Positions 22,960 to 33,581 of a DNA stretch of 64,000 bases are shown here, one piece after another; the first letter of the stretch is position 1; the number at the start of each line of letters is the position of its first letter. The stretch is from assembly GCF_001723175.1 (NCBI RefSeq), contig NC_064650.1, positions 4,340,001 to 4,404,000 on the forward strand. Direction: 5' to 3'. The notes below the pieces were generated by a model. It did no database searches. It saw only the letters and a list, made by a program, of their open reading frames with translations, and had not been told where the DNA came from. The translations under genes were made by a program, and so were the position numbers. Source of the DNA: Penicillium oxalicum. Lineage: Eukaryota > Ascomycota > Eurotiomycetes > Eurotiales > Aspergillaceae.

Positions 22960-24268
22960 ATGCTTCAACCCCGAATCGCTCTCCGGAGCATTCGATTGCC
23001 GTTCAGGTGTTTGCCTCCGATTCCAACTGCTCCCGTGCGTCGCTTTGCATCAAATGTGGGTGAAGCCCAGTCATCAATCGAGACTTCTATCAGTACTCCT
23101 TCGTCCGACTTCAGCGCGTCCTTCGCTCCTCCTCCCACCCGTGATGACTCCGGAGTCAAGCTTCGCACATACACACCCCGTACCCCCGGTGTACGACACT
23201 TGCGGCGGCCTGTGAACGACCATCTCTGGAAAGGGCGTCCCATCCATCGGCTGACTTTCCCCAAGCGTGGTCACGCCAAGGGTGGCCGTAACAATAGCGG
23301 CCGGGTCACAGTTCGCCATCATGGTGGTGGTCACAAGCGTCGGATACGGATGGTTGACTTCATGCGGGCGGACCCTGGTCCGCACCTTGTGGAGCGAATT
23401 GAGTATGACCCTGGCCGTACCGCACACATTGCCCTTGTCCGGAGCAAGGAGACGACCAAGCTGAGCTACATTCTCGCGGCTGACGGCATGCGAGCTGGCG
23501 AGGTTGTGCAAAGCTACATGTCCGGTATTCCCGACGATTTGTGGCAGAGTATGGGTGGAACGGTCGACCCGGGTGTGTTGGCCGCGCGCACTGCCTGGCG
23601 TGGAAATTGCCTGCCCCTCCACATGATTCCCGTGGGCACTCTCATCTTCAACGTTGGCCTCCGGCCCGGCAAGGGTGGCCAACTTTGCCGCGGTGCTGGC
23701 ACGTACGCTACCGTGGTTGCCAAGGGAAGTGATTCCCGACAGCAGGATCTCGAGTCCGAGCAGACCGAGGAAGAGAAGAAGCCTCTATCCGCCCGCGAAA
23801 AGCAGAAGCAGGAGCGTTTGGCCCAACATATCACAGTCCGCTTGTCCAGTGGCGAGACTCGTCTGATTCACAAGGATTGCTGTGCCACGATCGGTATTGC
23901 TAGCAACCCCAACTACCACTACACTCAGCTTGGAAAGGCTGGTCGATCTCGTTGGCTGAACATTCGTCCCACCGTTCGTGGTCTCGCTATGAACGCCATG
24001 GATCACCCTCACGGTGGTGGTCGTGGCAAGTCTAAGGGTAACGTGGACCCAAAGAGTCCTTGGGGTATTCCGGTGAGTTTTTACTCCATTTATCACCTTT
24101 CGATTTCGCTTTGTGAGTCAGCCATGGGCCGTTCTCTAACTGATTCTCTTTCTCCCCCCATCACAGACCAAGTCCGGCTACAAGACCCGTCCCAAGTGGA
24201 AGATCAACAAGGCCGTTGTGCACGCAAGACCCCGTAATCAAGGCAAGCGCCGCCGTGGTTACAACTAG
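22960..24268 (+). CDS. rml2: Mitochondrial large-subunit ribosomal protein uL2m (Rml2)
   Basis: Two exons, 22960-24072 and 24167-24268; 404 aa. The N-terminus (about 1-35, Arg-rich and lacking acid residues, ending near RRFASNV) looks like a mitochondrial targeting sequence. The uL2 core follows, with KRGHAKGGRNNSGRVTVRHH, GGGHKRRIRMVDFMR, and the peptidyl-transferase-centre signature MDHPHGGGRGKSKG. The short last exon supplies the basic tail KSGYKTRPKWKINKAVVHAR. A fungal charged insert (about 255-285, rich in Glu, Gln and Lys) lies inside the second domain. The protein is essential for the peptidyl-transferase centre of the mitoribosome. The 94-nt intron has clean GTGAGT and CACAG ends. 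Confidence 0.95.
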
Positions 24269-25486
24269 ACCGGTCACATTGCGATACGCAAAACCGGTGG
24301 AATCTCAAGCGAACTGTTGCAACGTCCTCCTCCGCTATTCCTCCTTTTCGTCTTACTTGCGACGGCTGTACGATATTATCTCCCCCCGCATCTTCTTCTT
24401 TTCCCCGATTCTGTATTCTTTGATCCCACCGTGCGTCATGTGAGAAAGCCATGTTTGTCGAACTCGAATATGTATCTGCATATCATCATTCGGAGCCTGC
24501 GGGCCGCACGAGTTACTGTAACTTATTAGGCCCAGCGGGTCCCTTTCAGATTTACAAAATGAAGCGTCCAAGTCAAGAGACAATTATTTGGCGGGTGATA
24601 TAGGGGATGCTGGATCACCCAACAGCTTTCTGTTTTTTTGTTTGGTAGAGTTACGGCTCGAGTCGACCATGAAGAATGGGTCTTCCACTCGCGTCACTAC
24701 ATACACCACATAGTCACTCGAAACCCCGTGGCAGGGATACCTCAGTGTTGTCCAGCAGCAAGTTTTTTGTTTTTGTAGAAATCATGACTACCATTGGAGT
24801 CGATCGACCAACAGGGGAATTGGCCCTGTGAAAGCACATCCGGTTCACTTTCTTCCTCTTTGAACTAATGCGATTCTCCAGCTTTCACATGGGATTGACC
24901 GCCAAGTCCTGCCAGGCAGCCTCGTGTGCGTAACAAGTTGGACGGCTTCCACTTACCCCCCTTTGTCATCCATCCACTTTGGTGCGTAGTAGGCTCCACA
25001 GTAATTGGTGCAGAGTTCCCCCCCTCGGATCCTTGGGAGTCCATGACCATTTTGGCACAGCCTCTGGAGGTCTCGTTCCGCTTCATTGGAACGTGGTCGA
25101 ACCACTCAGAAGATAGACAATTTCTGAGCTTAACCTGACACATGGAATTGTTGCGGTCGAGACGTTGACGGGTCGGAAATCACGTCTCGGTCTGCTGCTG
25201 CAGTACAACCCCCAGGTGTAGTGCCCGTCATCCATCGATTCTCACTTATCTCCACCCACCACCAGAGATTATCAGCCCGATAACGAAGTTCATTTCCACT
25301 CCATCTTCTTGCCAGGAGATTGCCTCACAACGCTGACGGGAACTCTTGGCTCTCCTCCACTGGGTGGTCTTCCGCAGCAGTCCTTCGCCCTGTCGTGGTA
25401 CCTCCCAAACTGTCCATATCCTCATCCCCGATCGGCATATTGACCTCTCATCCTCGTTTCCCGCCAGTCTGGTGACTTGGCCTGCC
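24269..25486. other. Intergenic, rml2 to Zn2Cys6 gene
   Basis: About 1.2 kb without a supported gene. The right part is probably promoter and 5' leader of the regulator. In-frame non-ATG sequence upstream of 25487 was not added. Confidence 0.5.
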
Positions 25487-28400
25487 ATGGTCAACGTGCC
25501 GACCGCTGCCTTTGCGCCAGGCGCACAGGACTTCAACGCCGCCCCAGAATCTTCGTTTCAAGAACGTTCGTTTGCAGACAATAGCCTCTCGACTGATGGC
25601 ACAGTCGGTGGGGATGGCAATTATGTACCACGTCCCAAGCGCATCGCTTGCGTTGTCTGCCGCCGGCGGAAGCTCAGATGTGATGGCAAACGGCCAAGTT
25701 GCGGCACCTGTTCGCGACTTGGCCACGAATGCGCATACGATGAAGTCCGCAAGAAAAGTGGGCCGAAACGGGGATACGTGAAGCAACTGGAAGCGCGACT
25801 CGGTACGGATGATCTTTTCGGTTGCTTGTCTTTGTGCTGCAACACCCCCCAAGGCGGTTTCTTCAGATGCTGACCATCATCCACGTGGATAGCTCAAGTC
25901 GAGACTCTTCTGAAAGGCCAGGAGACCGAGCCAGTACCCCGACAATCTCCACCCCAGCCTCACGAAACCTCTTTCGCGCGCCTGTGGGTGATGATTCAAT
26001 ACTCGGTCTCTCGGAAATTGCGACTTTTGGGGGTGATGCCGGGATGCAGATCCCACAATCTGCTGCTGGGTTCGGCCCATCTCAATCGAATCCGTCATTG
26101 TTCACCGGTGGAATCGATGCACCTGGTGCATCCTCCTGGGATCTGCTCAGCTTGGGGCTAGAGGAGCCTCTTCCTAGCCAAGATGTGATAGACGACTTGT
26201 GAGTGAATACCTTGATGTCATTTAAACACATCAACTAATCGGTTCGCCTTTCCCTCAGGGACAATATCTTTTTCGAAAAGATTTATCCAATGATGCCCAT
26301 CATTCATAAACCAAGATACTACGCCAGCCTCAACCTCGCCCCTCACATGCGGCCACCAATCTGCCTACGATACATGATGTGGTGTCAAGCAGCATCTGTC
26401 ACCGATAAGTACTTCAGCTTGCATCATCATTTCTATCAACGCGCCCGGAAATATGCAGAACTAGATGAGATGAAGGGTTTTGGAGAGAGCATCATCAGCC
26501 TAGCGCATTGTCAGATGTGGATTCTAGCCGGATCTTATGAGTTTCGGATGATCTACTTCCCGCGCGCGTGGTTGAGTGTTGGCAAAGCGACGCGGTTGGC
26601 ACTCATGCTAGGCCTCAATCGCCTCGATGGCACTGGACTCGATGTGAAGCAGTCCATGGTACCGCCCAAAGACTGGACTGAACGGGAAGAGCGCCGTCGA
26701 ACATTCTGGATGGCTTTCTGCGTCGATCGATATTCCAGCGTCGGGACGGGCTGGCCGATGGTCATCGATGAAAATGATGTAAACTCCCCCCCCCCCCCCC
26801 CCCCCCAGAGGTCACGAGCTGTCCACGGACGAAAAGCGAGAACGCTAACTTGACACAGATTATGACAAACCTTCCGGCATCCGATGAAGCTTTCAATAAA
26901 AGTCTGCCTCAAAAGACGCCCCGTCTGGATGATATCATAGCCGGTGAAGGTGTCTCTACAATGGCTCCGTTTGCCTGTGTTTGTGTCTTGGCCAGTCTAA
27001 TGGGGAGGAACCTTGTGCACATCCACCGAACACAGCCCCAGGACAATGACCATGACCTGAATGGCGAGTTCTGGAAACGACATCGAAGCATCGACAACAT
27101 CCTCCTCCACATTTCCCTCTCACTGCCTGAGCATCTTCGAATTCCCAACAGTATTGACGATGTAAACGTCATTTTCGCCAACATGAGTATACACACATCC
27201 ACCATTTGCCTTCATCAAGCGGCAATTTTCAAAGCCGAGAAAAACAAGATGGCCAACCAAATTATTACCGAAAGCAAACGCAGGTGTCTGGTGGCAGCTA
27301 ACCAAGTATCGAGCATTATGAAGATGGTTTGTCACATGAATATGGTACTCGTACGTTATCCTGAACTGACATGCGTTTGCGTGCAAAATTGACTGACTTT
27401 GAGCAGCTCAATCCTTTGATGTCTTTTTCTCTGTATATTGCAGCACGTGTCTTTGTGCAATATTTGAAATCGCGGCCTGAGGACTCTGCAGTCTATTCCT
27501 CACTTCAATTCGTTGTATCGGCGCTGAATGCGATGAAATCGAAGAACCCCCTTACAGAATCGTTCCTCGTACAGCTGGATGTTGACTTGGAAGGAACTGG
27601 AATCCGGGCCTTGGAATCCATGAAGAATGGCTCTGGACTCAGCCGCGTCGCGAAGATTATGGTCCGTATCACTGTCCCCATATACTCACCTACCGGCTGC
27701 GAGACTTCATTGTTCTTTTCTCCGCTCGCGAGGCTTGAATTGCCGTACTTACACTTTCCACAGAACACCTACTGCGCTGATGTCCAGCCCACTCCAGCAT
27801 ATCCTGTCATGCACTCCCAGCCTCGAGCCGGCTACAGCGGCTCTTCGGAGAATGGCTTGAGAACGGGCACATCGGCTGGTTCTTATGGGCCTGGAATGAC
27901 CACCTCGCTTCCCAGTAGGCACAGAGACCCCTCGAACGTTGAGCCCGAACAGAGGCCGCTGTGCAGTGAACCGCAGATGTTCTTCCCCCGTGCCGGTCGG
28001 GGTTCGAATGGCTTATCGGACGGAACTGGCCAAGGGACTCTTGAAGGTGACATGGACTTCTCTCCAGACTTTGGCCACAGTGACCGAAATCCCCCTTCCG
28101 ATCATCCTACACCATCAACTTTAAATTCATCCTCCAATGCATCCTACGCGGTACCTGGAGGTGAAAATCCATCGCCTGACAAGAGGCATCCGAGTACTGC
28201 CTCATCATACCAAACCATGCCTTCCGTGATGATGGACAAAACTCAAACTACCCAGATTTCTCCCATCACGGCTGATGGGATCCAAGCACTTGATATGTCG
28301 TCCCTCGCTGGACAAGCGTACACGGCCGGTCCCATCAACGCAATGGGGGCAGCAGCACTCCCGAACGTTTTTGGCGCAAATCGTTGGGATATCGATAATG

Positions 28401-28525
28401 CTTGTCAAGATCTCAACAATCTCGATTATGACGTTGTCAATGTGGAAGCTTTCACCGACGCCGAGTGGGCTCAAACCCTGAATACACAAAACCTTAACGG
28501 CTGGGAGAACTGGCGACAAACATGA
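25487..28525 (+). CDS. Zn2Cys6 fungal transcription factor (apparent 1-base deletion)
   Basis: Nuclear binuclear-zinc regulator. Exons: 25487-25802, 25893-26198, 26259-26778, 26859-27350, 27407-27661, 27764-28525; about 883 aa. The zinc cluster has Cys 55, 58, 65, 72, 75 and 82 with CX2CX6CX6CX2CX6C spacing, then RGYVKQLEARLAQVETLLK as the linker and coiled coil. A fungal_trans domain follows (about 230-560), with PMMPIIHKPRYYASLNLAP, ARKYAELDEMKG and DWTEREERRRTFWMAFCVD. The tail is Ser/Pro-rich with acidic, activation-like sequence at the end. Exon 2 changes frame between the coiled coil and SRNLFRAPVGDDS; one extra base in a nearby C-run (25938-25954) repairs it and makes all later phases agree. 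Intron 3 holds a run of 21 C. The last intron is a multiple of three and stop-free. Target genes unknown. Confidence 0.85.
26786..26806 (+). repeat. C21 homopolymer inside an intron
   Basis: Twenty-one consecutive C lie just after the GTAAAC donor of intron 26779-26858 of the Zn2Cys6 gene. The GCTAAC branch site and CACAG acceptor lie well downstream, so the run does not enter the coding sequence. Confidence 0.9.
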
Positions 28526-29185
28526 GAGTCGACAGCGACAGGGCTGAACACTTTCGCTCTTGAATGCCGAATCTTATTCCCGCGTCATTTGCGAGCAGGA
28601 GGGGACAATACCTCGATATTCGTCACCAAACACACAAGACTCGACACGGGAGGCGTGGAAAACTGAATAGAGTCGTCGCTCAGGTGATCGTCCGGCTTCA
28701 AGTTGGATCCCGGACTAGTTGTCGTCCAGTCCTGAAGACGTGTTTGAGTTTCGGATATTGGATCTCTCGCCGTCTCCAAGAATTCAAACAGCGACGGAAA
28801 GTTCATCACCAAGCCAGGGGCCTCTGCGCGCTCTAAATGACTCGGCGACGAGCTCGCAGAAAGAAAAGAAAAAGGCCTCCGCCCGAGGGCTTCTAGCGCC
28901 CTTTCCGTAACGACATTATGATAATGAAAGCCTAATCCACCCTTACAGGAAGATCACAATCCGACATCCTTGCCACCGTGGCGTTTTAAATACCTGGAAC
29001 TATTCAGCCTCCGCGGAGGAGCAGGCACAAATGATCTGATTTTTGCACAACTGTATCTACTCAACTTTGCCATGTACTTCGCCAATAATCAGACTAAATT
29101 GATGTATAATTGAACATATTCTGCGTTACACGATTCTAGCAAATTGCTCATCGGTCAAGGTTTCATCTCTTACAATTCCTGACTT
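28526..29185. other. Intergenic, Zn2Cys6 gene and tex1 3' ends (convergent)
   Basis: About 660 nt with no gene or repeat recognised. Confidence 0.5.
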
Positions 29186-30477
29186 CTACAGGGCACCGCC
29201 CCCGGCACCCACAATCTTCAACCCTCCCGAGCCACTTCCTGGCCCATCGTGGGTCGTCGAGTAAGCGAGCCAGTACCTGGACGGATGCCATGCCACGGCC
29301 GGTACGCCTGCATTCACACCTGCCGTGGGTATCGTGTAAACGCTTTCTCCCGTCTCGGCATGGAAGATCTCCAGGCCATTTCCACCACAGTATGGCTCGT
29401 CGCAGGCGCCGCAAATGAAGCGGCCGTCGAAACTCCAGCTCACACCGCGGATGGAGCCGCCATTCTCGCTGGACAAGGTACGACGGCAAATCCAGTCTGT
29501 TGTATCCCATAGTGAAATGAGAGCGTCGCTGCCACCTACTGCCAGGTAGCGGCCGGTTGGTGCGAGCGAGATGGCCATACAGGCCGACGTGTGCGCATGA
29601 AGAGTGTGGAGAATGTCAAAGGATGGGTAGGACATGATCTTGACAGTGCCCTCCCCTGTGGTCGCGAAGAGATGAAGATCGGGCGAGGATGGAGTTGCAA
29701 CATGATTCGAGAAGGTGGTGGCATTGGTTTGAATGGGTTGTGGATGCGGGGTGAGGGCTTGATATGTGGAGGCGTTGGATTTTGAACCCCCCATGGAGGT
29801 CACACTGTTCGTGGTATTGCCGTTCGACAGAATGGTAGGTGTAGAGGGCGACTGGACTGAAATGGGGATCAACGTATCATCCTGTCGGGATCAATGCATC
29901 CAAGTCAGCGCGCCGTATTGAAACAACTTCCCCAGACCAGTTTGAGAAGGAGAACAAATCTTTGGAATACTACCTTTCTTCCAACGACCATTGTACTCCC
30001 ATCGGCAGACCACGACAATGTGAAGGCTTCACCACCGACATCCAGTCGGCTTACACATGTCTTCGATCGCACGTCCCAAAAGCGCACCGTTCCATCTGTA
30101 GAACAACTGGCGAGTTCAGCATCGCGGACCGGATTGAACAGGACCTTTTCGATCCCAGCTGAATGCCCACGAAGCTCCGTCGAATATTTGATCGCAGGAC
30201 GCTCCGGATTCCAAATCCGCAACGTGCGATCAGCCGAACCTGTCGCAATGAGTTGACCCGTCGGATTCCAGGCCAGCGTCCGAATACTGTTGTACCAAAA
30301 CACCAAAAAAAAAGGAGTCAATGATCAGTCTCAAGTCTATCGATACTGGTGGAGGACTGACGTGTGTGATCCTGGACCCTTGGCGGCCGGGTCATAGTAA
30401 CTTTGCGTCTTAACACCCCCAAAGACGAATGCGAAATGCTCCTTCGCGAGCAGGTCGCGGCGCGGAGCGGGCGCCAT
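29186..30477 (-). CDS. tex1: THO complex subunit Tex1/THOC3, WD40 protein
   Basis: Three exons: 30477-30362, 30286-29974, 29881-29186; 374 aa. Tex1/THOC3 is the WD-repeat subunit of the TREX/THO complex that couples transcription to mRNA export in the nucleus. WD units are visible as TIRTLAWNPTGQLIATGSADRTLRIWN, IEKVLFNPVRDAELASCSTDGTVRFWD, AFTLSWSADGSTMVVG, SYPSFDILHTLHAHTSACMA, YLAVGGSDALISLWD and RGVSWSFDGRFICG. A Ser/Thr/Asn-rich insert (about 146-200) interrupts the propeller, as often in fungal versions. The N-terminus MAPAPRRDLLAKEHFAFVFG is in a separate exon, joined by a split Thr codon. It is head to head with the Rpp40-like gene, 1.2 kb apart. Confidence 0.9.
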
Positions 30478-31679
30478 GGCAGTTTTCGCCTTCAAACTTT
30501 CACAGGTGAGTGACGTTTGGGCTCTTCAACGCGCTCTCGGGAGTTTCCCACTGAAGCACGCGCTAGGCGATTGAGGGTTAAGCAGACTGTCGCAGGCTTG
30601 AGAAACTGGTGACGTTTCCCACCTGAGATCTGCGGGCTCCGCGCGAAAGCCGCACCCATCGCCGTGGGAGAGCTCTTGGGTGCCTGAGGCAGGAGGTTCT
30701 GCATGCTCGAACTACAAAGCATAAAGAGCAAGCAACGAGGCCAATGAAAATAGATCTGGGCTCCTTCTGAACATGCAATTCCCCAAGAGACTTCTTCCTT
30801 CTCTTATGTTCTTCTGTCGATTTTCTTGAATTATTAGTGACACGGTCATTGTCTCGTGCGCTCCTCACCGAGCAGTTAGGTATTTATGATAACCGGACTG
30901 GATTCCAGCTTGATACAAACACCCGCAAATGTGATGGACAATCCGCCACAGAGCTGCTCAGATTTCCGTTGTGATGATTACAGTACAGGCTTCTTCAATG
31001 TCGAAAATCTCTTCATTTCAAAATACTCCCGTCATTTCAGCTAGGTTCTTGGTATCTTTCTCTATTGGAACTGTTTTATTGCTGTAAATGATTTGTGGCT
31101 TGGAGGTACATATGTCGCGCGCCTTGTGGGTAAGACGAGAGAGAAATAGATAGAGACCTGATGATTATGGGTCGGAACGACTTGAAACCCCCGTGATGCA
31201 TGCTGTCTACCAATTCCCATGAAAAGGTTGTATATTCAAGCTAGGCGCAGGCCGAATCCACTTCCCTACAGATTCCGCTGCACGGGCAACCTGTGCTCAG
31301 GTATTTGATCGAGCCTGAACACACTCCATAGCCCGAACCACTTTTGTGAGATAGTCTAGTTTTTGTATGGTCAGTTTTCATATAAGCATAGATAGGCCAT
31401 CACGAGCAGTATTTGCTCGCAATAACGGAGGATCTGTTTCTTCTACTATGTGGATTAGGGATCCGTGTAGAGTAATCTCAGTGTAAGATGTGATGCTGAG
31501 ATCACGGTATCCCTATCGATAAGAAAATCAATATGTTGGCCAACTTTTATCTCTCCGTCTATCACGCTCCACAAATTCTTTGAACGACCTTGCAGTCCTC
31601 CTTAGCAATTGAGGCTCTGTGTATTCTTCTCTTGAAATTCTTTTATGTTCACAAAATACATCTTCAAAATCACGGCAAA
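30478..31679. other. Divergent promoter tex1 / Rpp40-like gene
   Basis: About 1.2 kb of AT-richer sequence. Nothing beyond short chance frames was recognised. Confidence 0.5.
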
Positions 31680-33276
31680 ATGTTCGACTTTAGCGACGAC
31701 GCGTCGCACCGCGAAAAATGTTACACCACTATCTCTCAATTACCTCGATTTGTCGATCCAAACCAAGTGCCAAGGAAGAGATCTCCCTTCTCGACTATCT
31801 TGAACCATGCCTTTGTGCATACTGTAAGCCAGAATTTGTTCTGTTTCCCCCAGATATGGAAAGCGTAAGAGGCTTATTTGTTATCACCAGGTTGAGGTCA
31901 TTCTTGAAGAAGATATGTACGCTGAGATTCAGACGTCACTGGGCAAGCTAGATAAGCCACGGTCTGCGCGTGTCTTCATGTCACCATCAGACCTGTTGGA
32001 GCATGAGTTCTTCAACACGTACATCAAGACCGGTACGATGCTTTGAAACATCGACGTCTGGGTCAGCTGCTCACTAGTATCCACAGGCAATGTGATGATG
32101 ATCTCAGAGGGACAAGCAGGGTCAGACACACTGTTCACCCTCAATGACGGTAAATATTATCCGACCCGTCCGCCTTCATAGAGTGTCCAGGGAGCACTAC
32201 TGATTACGTTGATGAGTTAAGGGATCCTGAGGATCGAGCTGGGGCGAGAGAAGTTTGAGCGTGTTGGCCTGAGTGGGAAACCCGTGCGAAGCGGTGGGAG
32301 AAAGCACACCAAAGAAAGATTCTGTATGAGCATCATTCCCAGAATCTATGCTCCCTATTTGGGTGACCGTCTGACCCAAGTCTTCAGTGATTGAGCTGAA
32401 CTTACGACTACCATCCATGTTACACGGCAAGAAAGGGTTTGACAGGATTGTATGGGCCTTCAAAAATGTCCTGGATAGATCCGTGGCATGGCTTTTCTGT
32501 GACCTGGATTCCATCTCATCTCCTCAAGGTTAGCCTGAACTCTCAAGTTGTGATATCAGAATGACAGGCAATGTCGCAGACTGACAGTATGCTAGCAGCT
32601 TCCAACCCGATTGAAAAACAAAGCCCACAGTGGATTACTCCTGAAATGGCGAAGACGAGTCTCAACCGAGTGTCGATGCCTCCTTTAGAAGGACTGGTAT
32701 CATCTCAGATGGCCGAGGACGAGATGCAGCAAAACTGCGGTGCTCTCTCTGAATGGATTGGGCTGACGCAGATGAGATCTCCCCGGATCTCGGCCGACGA
32801 TCAAATCGACCCTTACTTGAGTCGCTATGAGGTTCCAGGGACCGAAGTATGCAAGACCGTTGATCTGGTCAGTCTCAAATGGCACGGTCTCATTCCAGCA
32901 AAGTGGATCCTCGATCTCTACGCGTGTTTACTGTAAGCTTTATGATGCATTCTCCATCGTTAGGAAGGCGTTTGGGATCACTTGACTAATTTAACCCTGA
33001 AGGAGCAACGGCCCAAAAGCTTCCCATGGTTCTGATCTCAATTCGAAGCTGTTGTCTAGCTGGTTCGTGCTTGCTGCGTCAACGCTGCGCACGCAAGCCG
33101 TGGAGGGGAAGGACGGTTTCACTATCGTTACTGCCCCCTCGATTACTTTGCAAGCGTCATCCGGTGAAGGCATGAGCCGTCTATCATCAGAAGCTGATGA
33201 AAATCCACCACTCGAAGCTCAAAACCGCAATGCAGTGTGTTGGGAATTTGTTGGGTCTACTGCTGTTCCGTCATGA
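31680..33276 (+). CDS. RNase P/MRP subunit, Rpp40-like
   Basis: Seven short exons: 31680-31823, 31891-32032, 32087-32149, 32222-32323, 32388-32528, 32599-32932 (or from 32596), 33003-33276; 399 or 400 aa. No exon is longer than 334 nt, so the gene is easily missed. All phases agree and the spliced protein reads as one family. It starts MFDFSDDASHREKCYTTI, then FVDPNQVPRKRSPFSTILNHAF, GNVMMISEGQAGSD, LRLPSMLHGKKGFDRIVWAF, DPYLSRYEVP, VSLKWHGLIPAKWILDLY, and ends VEGKDGFTIV and NAVCWEFVGST. These blocks match the fungal Rpp40 domain as I remember it. The protein would be part of nuclear RNase P/MRP in tRNA and rRNA processing. Exon 6 has a tandem TAG-CAG acceptor, so one residue is optional. 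Confidence 0.8.
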
Positions 33277-33581
33277 TGTCAAACCGAAAAATAGCTGCAA
33301 GAACTCGACCATGGCATCTCCAAATTCCATCTTCCAATTTGATCTCGGAGATGTGTATTCTCTCATAGCGACGACATGTATTTTGGCCTGACTTGGGTTA
33401 TAAAAGCTGAAGGCCTATGCCCTCACTCTCTGGATATTTCCGATTCACTGTCTCTTCACCGTGAAAGCTATTCTGTTCCTCTTCTTCCACTTCTTGGCTT
33501 GTTGCTTTGCTTCAGGCTCAGTCTGCCTGCTATAATTCTCATTTCTACCTGTTCTTAGCCTGTCGAGCTCAGCTCGTGGTC
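33277..33581. other. Intergenic with TATA box, Rpp40-like to orphan gene
   Basis: Short tandem intergenic sequence. It carries TATAAAAG at 33399-33406, listed separately, and C/T-rich sequence toward the next start codon, common in fungal promoters. Confidence 0.5.
33399..33406 (+). promoter_or_regulatory. TATA box of orphan gene
   Basis: TATAAAAG lies 176 nt before the ATG at 33582 and is followed by a pyrimidine-rich leader. The arrangement suggests a regulated TATA promoter; it has not been shown to work. Confidence 0.45.
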
